NCBI GenBank assembly: GCA_012295275.1
Contig: CM022670.1
Coordinates: forward strand, 16,676,198-16,740,197
Direction of reading: 5' to 3'
From: Chrysomallon squamiferum
Taxonomy: Eukaryota > Mollusca > Gastropoda > Neomphalida > Peltospiridae
DNA: 64,000 bases
The translations under genes and the position numbers were made by a program. The notes below the pieces were generated by a model. It worked only from the letters and a program-made list of their open reading frames with translations, ran no database searches and was not told the DNA's origin. Of the stretch, positions 38,795 to 52,257 are shown one piece after another; positions within the stretch are counted from its first letter, which is position 1, and the number at the start of each line of letters is the position of its first letter.

Positions 38795-39785
38795 TCAAGT
38801 GATTTCTTTCTGTGTTGGTGGCCTTTCTATGCTGTTCCTTTTAATACAGTCCACCAACCAGCGAATTCCTTCATCTACACCATCACTGAAAAACAGCAAA
38901 ATATACAGCCATTACTGACAGCAAAATTACTAACAATAATAATAAAAAAAATTAAAATCTAATAAATTCATAAGATTAAGATTTAATAACAGAGTTCACT
39001 GAACAAAAAAACAATTAATAACAACAACCAAGAATTCTCTTTCACCACTCCTTTCCCTCCTACTTAAAAAAAACCTTATAAAAATACAGTATTTATATCA
39101 TTTGTTAATTATTAGTAAAATCTTTCTACATGGATAGTTTAAAACATTCATCCAAAAAAAAATATATATATTTATCCATAAATGCTTATCAGAGGAAAAC
39201 TGTTTATATGCAATAAATGTGTAACTAAGGTGAATGAAAACCAATCCAGTTTTTCTGAAAGGGCAGTGTAAACAAACCTAATTTCATCATACATATTGAC
39301 CTTCTTGTCAAAGGTTATTTACGAGTATAGTTTGTTAACACACTCATTTCATGCCACATTGGTTCATCTGAAACCTCAGAGTTACCTTTACCATTATATT
39401 TCTTATAGCAAGACTACAAGAGCTGATTTGGCTATGATACGAGTAATCTGTGTGAATGCAATTTACTTTCCCAGACTAAAGCACAGCCTGAATGAGACAT
39501 TTTATTGATGTACGTTAGGGAAAAGTGGAATATATGCATCAGTTTTTGTATATGCTGCCTTTTCTCTGTGATTAATAGATAAATTTAATCAAATCCTGAA
39601 CATAGTAATTTACAGCCTGTCATATGAGGATTTGGAGAAAAAACCACAAAAGAATTCACAAGTGTTATATCAAATTCACTTTGTTTCATACAGTTCTAAT
39701 ATATTTAATACTGCTGGATAAAATAATAATAATAATAATAATAACAAAGGACAATGACAATAATAATAATAACACTAATAATAAT

Positions 39786-39816
<31 letters not shown>

Positions 39817-39835
39817 ACAATAATAATAATAACAC

Positions 39836-39896
<61 letters not shown>

Positions 39897-41021
39897 GTAA
39901 ATGAATAAATAAAAAACTAAAATAATAAATAAACCTATAAAAATGTAATAACCATTATCTTCAGTGGATTATTAAAATTAAAATAAAACAGACCATTGAG
40001 CTACATAATGTAGCAATGCTAAATTGCAGCTGACACCAAAATCTATACTTATAACCTGATTAAGTTAATTCAGTCAGCAGAAATACATATCAAATTAAAA
40101 AGGCTTGGAAAACAAACATTTACAAATGACATTCTTTGTATCTGTTGTGTGGCGCATACAGACAACTTTCTAAATCTCAAAGCTGCTGAGACTTGGAATC
40201 AAGTTTGATATTTCATCATTACATTCATGATAATTAAACACATCTAAGGGGAGAAGTGTAATATTCCATTTGAGACAACATTTAACATTATTTTAATAGC
40301 ATTCATACATTTATGCCAAATTTTATAATCTGCAAAGGATAGTCTACAGAGAAATGAATTGAATTTATTGCTAAAAGACAATTCAACATATAATGAGTAA
40401 CAAGTTAAATATTTTTATTTAACTAATATTTAATGTTTAAAATGATGAGGTGTTTAGATATATGGAATATCTGGCTAATCACATAACCTTCAATTATTCT
40501 ACTGTTCTTTGTAAAAATAAATAAAATAAAAAAATTTTTTTTAAAAAAAAACAAAAAACTTTCATCTTATTAATAATACAATTTACTACTACTGTCAGTT
40601 TGACAGTCAACTTTTAGTTACTGTAATGAATAAAGTAAAATAAAACTTGGAATATTTCAAGATGATACCAGTTTATTTTATTCCATGTCACACTGGCCAG
40701 TCCTAGCCAATCAATAACACCACAGTTCTAAACACATTTTCCTGTGTCATAATTCACCAACAGTTAGCAAAATAGCATTAGAAGGTTTTGAAATATTCAA
40801 TAACCTTATTGCGCACTAGTTGTTTCAATGGAACTTTTCCAAACCTAAGGCTTGGATGGGCAAACACCTTTACCAAACATTACCCTTCTTGACTTTTGTT
40901 TATGAAAGTATACTAAGGACAAAATGTTGATATCACTGAATGATCATGAATAAAATAAAATAATAAAACAAAAAAAAATTAAAAATTAAAAAATAAAATA
41001 AAATGATTTGATTGTTCATGT

Positions 41022-41105
<84 letters not shown>

Positions 41106-41317
41106 TCTCCCATGAGAGGTCATATGAGTTGTAATGTTATGTACATGTGAGAGAATTGAGCACTTTTGGACACATTATATATTTCAAGAAAAACGTTTTA
41201 TAAAATTCTGTATGCCAAAATTCCTGATTTTGCTTACTGCTTTTTTAATTACAACATTGTAAAATGCAACTGAGTTAATGAAAATTATGAATATACATCA
41301 TATATATATAAATATAA

Positions 41318-41348
<31 letters not shown>

Positions 41349-41641
41349 TGGAGGCATCATAAAATATTTGAAACCTATAAGAATATATATATGTAAATAG
41401 AAAGACTGCTGCTCTTTACACAGCACACAGAATGGTTAGTTACAGAATAATTACAGCCCCAGTCAGAACTGTCACTAGCTATACCTGGCAACAAAACAAA
41501 TCACTAGATCTAATTTAGATGTCTGGACAGCACTGGAAAGTCTAAATACATTTTCAACACAACACCTATGTTCTTTGTAAGCTCTAACAAGTGGTCAACC
41601 TAAAAGCATATAATTCAAATATACAAAAAAAACATACTAAA

Positions 41642-41680
<39 letters not shown>

Positions 41681-43816
41681 TTATTGCCAGTGTGAAATTA
41701 TGATGCACTGTTGTATTTAAACACAAACAGTTAATACATAATTCAGTAAAAACAAGAACTGTAAATAAATTATTTCACAAAGTAAATTAAAATAAAGTAC
41801 AATGACATAAAATAAAATTAAAAAAAATTAAAAGTAAAGTAAAATAAAATAAAATAATATAAAATAATATTTATATGCCAATTATGAAATAAAATAAGAT
41901 AAAATGTTATACAAAAAATAATATAGTGAATCAAACTGTAATTTTAAAAAATAAAAGTAAAATAAAAGTGAAATAAAATAAAAAATAAAGTAAAAATAAA
42001 AGACATTAAAATAAAAAGTAGAATAAAATAATGTAAAACAAAATTATATAAATAATAAATAAATTAAAGCAAAATGAAACAACAAAATAAAAAAGGAATG
42101 AAAAAATAATAAAATGAAACAAAATTAAATAAAATAAAAACAGTTATGAGAAAGGAAATTTAAAATATAAAATAAAATAAATAGTAAAATGTAATAATAT
42201 GAAATAAAAAATAGAATTACATTAAAATACAATAAAATACAATAAAATGTAATGAAAAAATAAATTAAAATAAAACAAAATGAATGAAAACAAAAATGAA
42301 ATAAAAAATAAATAAAATAAAATATAATAAAGTAAAATACCAAAAGAAAAAACAATACAATTTAAAAAACAATGTAATGAAAAAATAAAATAAGAAGAAA
42401 TGAAAAGAGAGGAAGAAATAAGATAAAAATAAAACAAAATAAAATAAAAAGTTAAGAAACATAAAGTAAAATAAAGTAAAATAAGTAAAGTAAAATGGAA
42501 TGAAATAAAATAAAACAAAACAAAACTAGAAAGCAAACCAACAAAATTTATAAAATAAAAGTAAAATAACAAAATACATTAAATAAAATAAAATGTAATG
42601 AAAAGAAATAAAATAAAAAATCAATGGAAAGAAAAAAATAAGAAAAAATAAAATAAAATCCAAAGTAATATTATAAAGTAAAACAAAATAAAATAAAACA
42701 AAACAATCAATCAAACAAAGAAAAAATAAATATAAAAATAAAAAGTAACAAAAAAATAAAAAAAATAAAATTACTGACCCTTTCAAAGCAGAAACTCCTG
42801 CAAGCTGAATGTCTCGGTGTCCTACGAGGTCAATGTTTGGGTCAAAAACTGTTTTCACATCAGAAACTTTCATACAACCCTGCCAATGTTATAAAATAAG
42901 AACATTTTTAAAAATATGTTATTGCTTATTGATTAAAGCTCAGCAACAGTATTATTAAATATTCTGTCAGAAAAAAAAAATGTTATTTAAGTTATTTTGC
43001 TCCAAGAATATAATAAATAATTTAAAATATCTAAGAAATACAGTATAAAACTTAATTTATAACAATTATAAAGTATTGTTAACTTTTTAAATAAATTACG
43101 TAAGTATAAATTTACCTCTAAATCTTGTTTGTTGGCCAGCAACATAACTGGTACTCCTGACAAATACTGATTTTTTATCATCTCATCTGAAAGTATATAG
43201 ACTGTTGAATTTGAACAAACAGCAACAGAACTGACAAACATACAAAATGCATAGACATTAAAAAGTGAAAAACCCTATTCATCTTTCCTTATAGTAAACA
43301 CACTCGCACAAACACACACAGTATATTTTATGAAAACTCTTCTATTATTTTGCTTTAGACTGCACTGGAAGTTTGATATGTCATTACAATTAATTCAGTA
43401 AGACAATGCAAAATGTGTGCCATACATATTTATGCAGACGTCTGCTCCTGTCACTAAATCGAAGTGAGGGAATTCAAAATATACTAACCATAATCTTGTT
43501 CACCTAGCTGCATAACAGTAATTACAAGAAGTATAGTGCCATTTTTTTTTATTAAGCCTTCAAAGAAGTGTAATTATTTCATCATTACATGCAAATTGCC
43601 ATCATTGTTTAAGAAGTGACTGTACTTGAAAAATTGTGTGCTGGTGTTGACAAAGCTAATTACAACATAAACTGATCTTATGTCCTGGAAACTGAAGTAG
43701 ACAGTATCCATATTAGGTTTTGTTCATAACAGATTAATAATTGTTGGACAGGACTTTGAAATGGTGCCAGTCTATACAGAAATCCAGATTGTTCAAAGGC
43801 CAGTTTTCACAGTCCA

Positions 43817-43850
<34 letters not shown>

Positions 43851-45778
43851 CTATGTATGTAAATATATATACATATATATAAAAATATATATATATTATC
43901 TTCAGTTTATTTATTTGATACATTTTTATATAAACCATAGTTAAACTAAAACATGTAACATAAATTTAATCAAACCAGTAAGAAATTATATTCATCTATC
44001 ATTTGAGTTTTAATATTATTATTAGCTAACATACAAAATATTACATTATCATCATTTAAATACTAGTTACTTGTAGAACCAATTTTAATTACAACATAGA
44101 TATGTACACACGGATCAAAAATTCATGACCTGAAGAAGAGTATAAAAAGTAATGAACTGATAAAGCCAAAATATGAAAACTAACCAAATGCTGTCTTTGA
44201 CTCTTCAATCCGGTCTCTGTCAGAAGAATCGACAATGTAAATGACTGCATGGGACTCTGCATAGTACTGAATGAAAAACAAACATGAATATGATCTGAGA
44301 AATGAAACGTCTGTCTTAATTCATTCCAAAAGACTCCACAAAATTGTACATGCTGTGGTCAAAATTTATAATTAATTCTTCTCAACTGAATATCCTAATA
44401 ATTATGTTAACAGTTTTAGAAAACAGGAAAACAGAAATAAAAAACTGACCTTGTCCCAGAGAGACTGTAATTCCTCTTGTCCACCTAAGTCCCAAAAGTT
44501 CAGTCGTACCCGACCAATGTCAATCTTACCAACTAAAAAACAAAACAGAAATTGTCAAATTTTTTAATGTTATTACTTTTGACTTTTTATTAATGTTATG
44601 ATGAAAAGAAACTCAAGATATGATAAAAGTTTTAGGATATCTTAATTTTCTTTTTACTATTAGGTTAATCAATAAAAGAAATGAAACACGAATGTATTCA
44701 ACTTACTATTTAGTCCAACTGTACTTGTTATCTTTGAAAAATTCATTCCTTGGTAATTTTTGTTGAATTTTGTTTTTGTCTGCTCCAAGTATGTCTAACA
44801 AAAGAATTGAAAACTTATTAAATGTTCTTCAAGTTAATGTACTTTTGTAGTATTATTAATAGTAACAGTAGAAGCAGTTGCAGCACTAGTTGTAGTAATA
44901 GTAACAATAGCTGTAGTAGATATAGAAGTAGTTGCAGCAGTAGTAGTAACAATAGGATCAGTAGTAGTAGTAGTAATAGTGGGATCAGTAGTAATAGTAG
45001 TAGTAATAGTAGTAACAGCAATAACAGCAGTACTGTTAGTTCTTGAGCGAGGATTGTAAAAATATGAGATGTTAAAAAAAAAAAAAAAAAATGAATAGAG
45101 AAAGAAGGACACTGAATAAAGCATAAAAATAACTCTGGCAATACAAACATGAAACCAGGATAGGAATAAAATTAAAGTTTCACCTGTATAAAAACAGCAA
45201 AGATTATGTGCAGTTGCTTTGTGCCAATACTTTCCTACCAATACTGGTTTACATAAACAAAAGCATTTATAGATTGTGCTGGTGCAGTGGTTAACAATTA
45301 TCATAAAGTTATATTTCTAAAGTTTAAATATTCTTGTCTTGAGAAACACAACACTATGTGACTGATTTAAGTTATAAATAGGTAAGTCAGCCTTACACAT
45401 GGCCTGGCTCAAACACTGTAATATTAATAATGACAATACAATAATTATAACTATAACAACAATAATAAATATTATAAATTGACATGGATAACGAAATATT
45501 AGGTGCTTTTTTATTATTATTATTATTTAAAGAAACATCCATATACATTAAATGGTGATGAATGTACAATAAAAATAAAAAATTAATAAATTTGAAATAA
45601 TACTTTCAAAACAAGTTTTGTATTGGGCTAAAACAGATGAAGTAAAAAACAGCCTTAATCAAACTGAAATGTAATTGACACTTACTGTTTTCCCAGCATT
45701 ATCAAGTCCTAGAATCAAAACAAAATATTCTTCTTTTCGGAAAAGGTATTTCCACAATCCAGACAGAAGGGTATACAT
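38795..45778 (-). CDS. ARFRP1: ARFRP1, ARF-related small GTPase
   Basis: Known role: a trans-Golgi GTPase (yeast Arl3 counterpart) that acts upstream of ARL1 and golgin recruitment. Coding exons: 45778-45686, 44794-44707, 44532-44450, 44266-44185, 43186-43116, 42879-42779, 38885-38795. All are GT-AG and phase-consistent, giving 202 residues against 201 in human. Motifs: P-loop GLDNAGKT (24-31), switch I region ITSTVGLN, switch II WDLGGQE (74-80), NKQD (134-137), and a C terminus ERPPTQKEIT that mirrors the human end RPPRQRDIT. The start MYTLLSGLWKY lacks Gly2, so it is not N-myristoylated; the yeast homologue is instead N-acetylated. DLGGQELQSLWDKYYAE-like sequence separates it from ARF, ARL1 and ARL8. 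Intron 6 is 3.9 kb and begins with a 1 kb AAAAT-rich tract. Confidence 0.96.
39722..39893. repeat. AAT/AAC compound microsatellite
   Basis: Mixed AAT and AAC runs. A segment of about 66 bases that begins CAATGACAATAATAATAATA occurs twice, so the array has grown by a larger duplication as well as by slippage. The poly-Asn open frame is an artefact of the repeat. Confidence 0.9.
41019..41102. repeat. (TG)n(AG)n compound microsatellite
   Basis: About 14 TG units pass directly into about 28 AG units. Confidence 0.95.
41317..41343. repeat. (CA)n microsatellite
   Basis: CA run in ARFRP1 intron 6. Confidence 0.9.
41643..41678. repeat. (CA)n microsatellite
   Basis: CA run in ARFRP1 intron 6. Confidence 0.95.
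41790..42776. repeat. degenerate AAAAT-type tract, about 1 kb
   Basis: Nearly every base is A or T in AAAAT, AAATAAAATA and AAAGTAAAAT variants, with scattered G and C. It abuts the intron 6 donor of ARFRP1 (GT at 42777-42778), so the transcript reads U-rich right after the 5' splice site. Phe/Tyr/Leu-rich open frames through it are compositional. Confidence 0.85.
43187..44184 (-). other. ARFRP1 intron 4
   Basis: A 1 kb intron with a TG run at 43819-43848 followed by TA-rich sequence. Nothing else is identifiable. Confidence 0.85.
44795..45685 (-). other. ARFRP1 intron 1 with (AGT)n-type array
   Basis: A 0.9 kb intron. At about 44850-45040 is a degenerate AGT/AGC/ATA trinucleotide array that opens frames on both strands (Ser/Asn-rich or Leu-rich) without coding significance. 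Confidence 0.85.
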
Positions 45779-46790
45779 CTGAAATAACAAACGGCATGTG
45801 TTCTAGTAAGTTTTATATGATATTTAATTTTGTATTACAACTTACTGACATCATATGTAAAATAGTTGCCATCAATTTTCAATGCATTTTCGAAACATAT
45901 CGTTTTTATTTGAACTACATTTTATGTAATGACCTGAGAAATAGCTAGTTTTTATTTGAACTACAATAACAACAAACAAAAAATATTGTTGAATTTACTT
46001 AATTATGATAATAATAAATCGTTTAATTTTAATTTTAAGATACATGATTATATAATGATAATTATTATTATTATTTTTTTTGGTTCGTGTCACTGCAAAT
46101 AAAGATGTACAGCTTTAAAAAATATATATATATATTTAATATTTACCAGTGAAATAGGAAAACAATTAATAATTCTGTTTACGTTAATGCCATAAGTACT
46201 CGTCGTATGTAATTAAACTATCAAAAGTAAATGCACATTTTCAGTTTCCTTATTTCGCATTTTGAGTCCACTACAGAGTTATCCATCAGTCATTTCCGTT
46301 TTGTAGCTTTTCGGGTCTCACAACAAATTTCACTGATGACAAGAATAAAATAATAAATTAATTAATAAAGAAATAAAGAAAAACAAAGAAAAATAAGAAA
46401 ATATAAGAAAAAAAAAAGCCTAATTATTTTCTATCAAATACTAAGACACAAAGACAACCTCAGAAGATTGTACAGTTTGAATTCGAATCGATGGATTCAG
46501 AAACCATAAACCGATAATCATTAACAAAAAACAACAACAACAAAAACGACATATTAATGATTAGCAGGGCTTATATTAGTAATATAAAGCAAAAAAAAAA
46601 AAAAAAAAAAAAAATTTAAAGCATTTATAAACCAATAATTCGTACCAAAAATTTTGCTAAAGCAACAATCCAGCATTTATTAATTTAGTTAATTACAATC
46701 TTTAAAATATTAAGAGTGATAAAAATATAAATAGCCATGATATTAAAGGTAAAAACAATAATAATAATATTAATTATCTGTCTATCTTAG

Positions 46791-46833
<43 letters not shown>

Positions 46834-47102
46834 TTATCTATCTAAAACCAAAAAAGTAACAAATGTTTTTGTGGTTGTGTTGTGTGGTTTTTTCTTCAGT
46901 GAATATACATAAAATAGCGAAATGTATAAATTCTAACAATTTAATTATAAAAATCGACCAATAAAATTATCGGACTAATAGTATTATATAAAAGTCTGAA
47001 ATTAAAGGGAGAATATCAGCTACCTAAATCAATCAGTAAAGGTGAGATAACTCTTATAATCTGTAGCAGACGATAGAATGTTTTTTTATTTTTTTATCCC
47101 CA
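45779..47102. promoter_or_regulatory. divergent ARFRP1-SPO11 spacer, possible shared promoter
   Basis: The two start codons are 1.3 kb apart in head-to-head orientation. The stretch next to ARFRP1 and at 46140-46330 is slightly less AT-rich than the rest. A poly-A run (46590-46613) and a TCTA run (46791-46844) lie nearer SPO11. No promoter motif can be assigned by eye. Confidence 0.35.
46791..46844. repeat. (TCTA)n microsatellite
   Basis: About 13 units with a TTTA interruption near the end, 260 bases upstream of the SPO11 start. Confidence 0.9.
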
Positions 47103-47320
47103 ATGTCGAGTGTAAATTTGTGGGATGCTGTTGATCAGCTGCAAAAATTACTTCTACATGAGTGGCGACAAAAAAACAATTATCAAGAAAACACCAAAGG
47201 CACAATTAACAGGTTGCCTACTTTTATTTAATTAATTTCTTTAAATAATAAAAATTTCCCCTTTTTTATTCTTTCAGAATATTAATTTTAGGTCAGTCTC
47301 AAGCTTTATGTGGGTATGTA

Positions 47321-47392
<72 letters not shown>

Positions 47393-48426
47393 CTTCAATA
47401 AAAAATAAATATTTATTTCCAGAAAAGATGTTATAGACAGAATAGAAGAAATAATTCTTGATTTAACTAAAACAATAGCTAAAGGTGAAGCACCTGTTTT
47501 GAGTTACACAAATAGATCATCATGGCAAAACATAAGGTAAATAATTTTTATTAATTTTCTTCAACTATCTTAAAAACATAATTTGGTATATAATTACTAA
47601 TAAATATTAATTAAAAAAAAAAAGAAAATAAAAGAACAAGATTAATAAAATGTTAAAAAAGCTTAAAGAATGAAAAGAAAAAATGTAGGACAATTCACAA
47701 ACAGATGTAAACTAATCTCGATAAAATTATTCAAGAATCATTTTTACAAGAAGATATCATTTACTTTAGACTTTAGAGCCATCATTTTCACTAAAATGTG
47801 TTCTTCATAGTAAGAAAAAACATTAAAATAATTTTTAAATTATATATTTTCAATACAGTATTGTAGACAAATTATACAAATATTCTGAAACTGCTACATA
47901 TTTATTTATTCTCTATATCATTAATATATTGCAAGAAATACTGCCATTTTTAATATTGCAACTGAAATTTTCTTATTTTATTTTAAAAATAGATTTGATT
48001 CATCAACTGGACTTGAACAGTCTAATGAAGTTAAGCTGACATATGTTAGATTTAACAGCTTAAATTCAGTGAAAAAATTTGGTACATTTTTTCATTTTTT
48101 AAACTTTCGAGAATTTGTAACTTCATGGATGTGTATTAAATAATTTTTAAAGTTACTATTAACACATCTGAATGTTTCTGAAAAAAGAACATAATTTCTG
48201 GTTTTTGGTTTAAAAATGAATTTAATTTTTTCCTGTCATTGAAACAAACATTAGGAATTTATTCTGAAATCAGGTTTTGTTAGCTAAATGTTAAAATATC
48301 AGTTCCCAGTAAACAATGTTCTTGTTTCTTAATTTTTGTATTTTATCCATTTACTTTGCAATAATATTAATACAAAATCAAAAGTGAACAACACAATAAA
48401 AGACTGAGTCTCCATATCTAGGTACA

Positions 48427-48476
<50 letters not shown>

Positions 48477-51275
48477 CCGTTGTTAAAATTGGTTAGACCA
48501 GACTAAGTTTCTTCATTCTGTTTTCCTCTCAGGATAAACGTATTTTTATACGAGTTTACCAAACAGACACGAATACCTATTTCAAACCAATCAGGTGTAA
48601 TGGCAGGACTGATCCTCAGCTCTATGCTTCCTTCAGAGGATAACTTATATAACTAAATTATAACTCACTAATTTTCTTTTCTGCTTTTGTGATTTGAACT
48701 GTCTAATGTTGTACTAAAATTCAGTTATACTATGTGTATTGCAGCTTTATAAACAATAATTTATTCTTTAACAAATTTCACAATAAATACACCCAGGTCT
48801 GACCACAGACCAAAAAACCTTCAAAGATTGACTTTAATATATTATTAAACACACCATATTGCACATACCATTAGTCAAGTACACCAGTATAGGCAGCTAT
48901 ACATAAATAGGCACAATTTACAGGCACAATATAGTAACTACTGAACACTATTTCCAGTCTAAAAAATAAATTGTTTAAAATGAAAAAAACAAAAATCAAA
49001 CAAAAGAGGTAGAAAGAGAAAAAAAGAAAACTTCAACAAAATAAATAAATGTAATTGCTACCAAAACACAAAAGTGAAAAATAAGTGAATATAGAAATTA
49101 TTTGTGAGACATTATACAAATTATTTTATTTCTTCTAGACAGGTGTTTAGATGAATATTTATGATGTTTTTACTGTTCAAATGCATATATATTATTTTTT
49201 TTACTGTTTTTACTGAAATTATTTATTTTCAGCTGATGCATGATTGTTGTGATTCAGTTATACAAATTCATATGTATGAGTTAAACTCTAGCCTTAATAA
49301 TTTTTTATTTATATATGTATTATTTATTTATAATTGAATGAAATATAATTAACTTATTTATTTCTTTCTAACTGCTGTTCAGATTACAAAGGTAATGCAT
49401 AAACAGCTATTGAAATGGATATATAATTTTTTCACTGAAGGTATTTTTTGTTAAATTCAGCTACTTCTGAACTAAAGAAATTTAAATAGTTTCAGATTGT
49501 ACAATGCAAATGTTTTTGTGCTTTTTCCATTTTATTTATTTGTTGGGTTTTTTGGGGGGTTAATTTCATGTGCAGGCATTATGGTAAAGGTTCTTTCAGT
49601 GATTTATAAACTTCTTCAAGAAGATAAATATTGTACCAAAAGGTAAATAAATCTTTAATTCATGTTAATCATTTTATTTATTTATTTATTTATTTTGCTG
49701 TTGCTGTTAATGTTCTTTGCATATAATAAATTACATTAATTTAGTTATGCATTTATTCATACTTGTTTATAAATATGATTAATTATTATTACTTTTATGA
49801 ATGTTACAAGAACAATTTGTTTTATTTCATTTTCTTGTCAACATAAAACCAAACAACAACAAAATAATAATAATAAATATTAAAAAATAAGGTAAAAAAC
49901 AAATAGATAAATAAATAAAAGAATAAAATATAATTACTAAATATTTATCTCCATTGGCAGAGATATCTATTATCAGTGTCCAGAACAGTTTGGATCTCAA
50001 TCAGTATTAGATGGTGCTGTTGACAATATTGCTTGCATGCTTGAGGTACCAAGATGGGAACTGCATGTGGTGAGTCATTAATTATTACATATTTTAGAAT
50101 TAAAAAATAGTAGAAAATGTTCTTTGCTACATTATGTAACTGGAATATTTGGTAACATTAGCAAACAACGAAAAATGTTATATTGCTTTAATATACAAGA
50201 AAGAATTTAATTTCTGTTAATTGATTTGTATTGATTTTTTACTCACCTATGTCGAAACTCTGAGAATTTAAAAGCCAAATACTTACTTCAAAGTAATATT
50301 TACAATATGTCACAATTTTCTGCCACTTTTTATCATATGTTTAAATCATATCATTTAAAACTATCTAAAATTGATTGGTACTAAATTTCAAATAGCTTTA
50401 ATAACAACAATTATAAGAAACCTTAACAATGTTTAGAATGTAGTAAATAATCAGTTTTCCAGAGTTTTTCCATATAATAATAGAAATTGATTGTTTTATG
50501 TACATTTTTCAGTTAGCAACATGCAAGGGTTGTGTTGCAGGAGACCTGCAGTTCTGCAATGCTGAAGGATTGTATAATGACTGTCGATCTACAAAAAATG
50601 TGAGTTCCATTTTATCTAATGATTTCATATCTCTATTCTTAGTGTGCGCATGTTAGTAAAATTGCAATGAATAACAAATTGTCAATTGAAAATGATCATT
50701 TTTGTCTAAAACTAAAGTTTAAGCATATTGTTTGTATTTTATATAATATAATACAAATAATGTAATTAAAAACACACACACATAAACATACACACAATCA
50801 CTTTCTATATATATATATACATAATTGTTTTTTAAAAAGAATTTTATTTGTCAGTTATATTTTATATTATTTATTTTTATTCAGGGAATACAGATTCCAG
50901 CACATTATAAAGATATTCAGTGTATCCTTATGCATAGTTAATTAATTAGACAGCAGTACTCAAACTATTGACATTAATAAATGAAACAGCACTTGAATGT
51001 ATTTAATAAATTTTCTTTATATGCTTGCTAGATGAAAGTAATTTGAGAAATGTTAAGGCAAAATAATGTTGAATTCTTTTCCTGTACTATTATATATTAA
51101 CTATTTTCCTGAGTGATTTTAAGTTCTACAAACAAATGCTCGGTATGTTTTGATTATTGAGAAGGATGCAACATTCCAGAAATTATTATCTGAGAATTTT
51201 TGTGACAAGTGTGGACCATGTATTATGATCACTGTAAGTTCTATTTAATAATAATAAATAAATAAATAAATAAAC

Positions 51276-51324
<49 letters not shown>

Positions 51325-52213
51325 TAATAAATATAAATAAAAACATAATTAATTTTAAAATTTATTATACATGCATTTTTTTATAAGCTACCAATATATA
51401 ATTAATTGTATTTTAATAAAATGTCTGTGATTGATTAATTTATTATTGCATTAGAAGTTAGATATATTAATAGAATATTCTCAAACCAGAAATATTTCAT
51501 TACTGATACTGTCTATGAATAGAATAAATTTTTGTTTCAAAATGAATACTGAACAAAAATGATTTAAGGATTTCAGAACTGATTAATCTCATATCTTATG
51601 CAACATACTGAGTTAATAACAATATTATTAAACACCCCAAAATAAACCCAGAAATGCAAATGAAAAAACAACAACAACATACCCTCACCAAAAACAGAAA
51701 AAGAGCCCACAACAACAAAAATACAAGACATTTCTTAATTTTAAACTTTGTAAAAGAAAATTTCAGTTGAAGCAATAAATTTGTTAAATTACAGGGAAAA
51801 GGTTTTCCTGACATGGGGACCAGAATATTACTCCGGGCACTATGGGACAAGTTTCAGTTGCCAATGTTTGCCCTTGTTGATGCTGACCCACATGGTAAAT
51901 TTATTTCGAAAAGATGTAAATAATTACAGGTTATATATTCTGTATCAAAACTGATTGTGCTAAACATAATTAATTTTGAAGAGAAAAATTTAGGAATGAT
52001 ACTTTTAATATATTATTAACTACAATTGTTTGATATTTCTTTCTTCTATAATTCTTTTCTCTTTTCTTTTCTATTTTATTTTTATTTATTTTTATTTTAT
52101 TTTATTTTTTCAGCTATTAAAAATAATTGAACTTTATCTATCTCTTTATCCTTGTTATTTTATTTTAACAGGCATTGAAATTATGTCAGTTTATAAGTTT
52201 GGATCCAAGGTAT

Positions 52214-52257
<44 letters not shown>

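Larger units (their letters stand above)
38886..42778 (-). other. ARFRP1 intron 6
   Basis: A 3.9 kb intron with an AAT/AAC-rich block (39722-39893), a TG/AG compound microsatellite, two CA runs and the AAAAT tract. The middle (about 40000-40900) is ordinary AT-rich unique sequence. Confidence 0.85.

Noticed and set aside
39624-39908. Poly-Asn open frame
   Set aside because: Translation of the AAT/AAC microsatellite inside an ARFRP1 intron.
42125-42873. Phe/Tyr/Leu-rich minus-strand frames
   Set aside because: They read through the AAAAT tract; only the end (MKVSDVKTVFDPNIDLVGHR...) is real and belongs to ARFRP1 exon 6.
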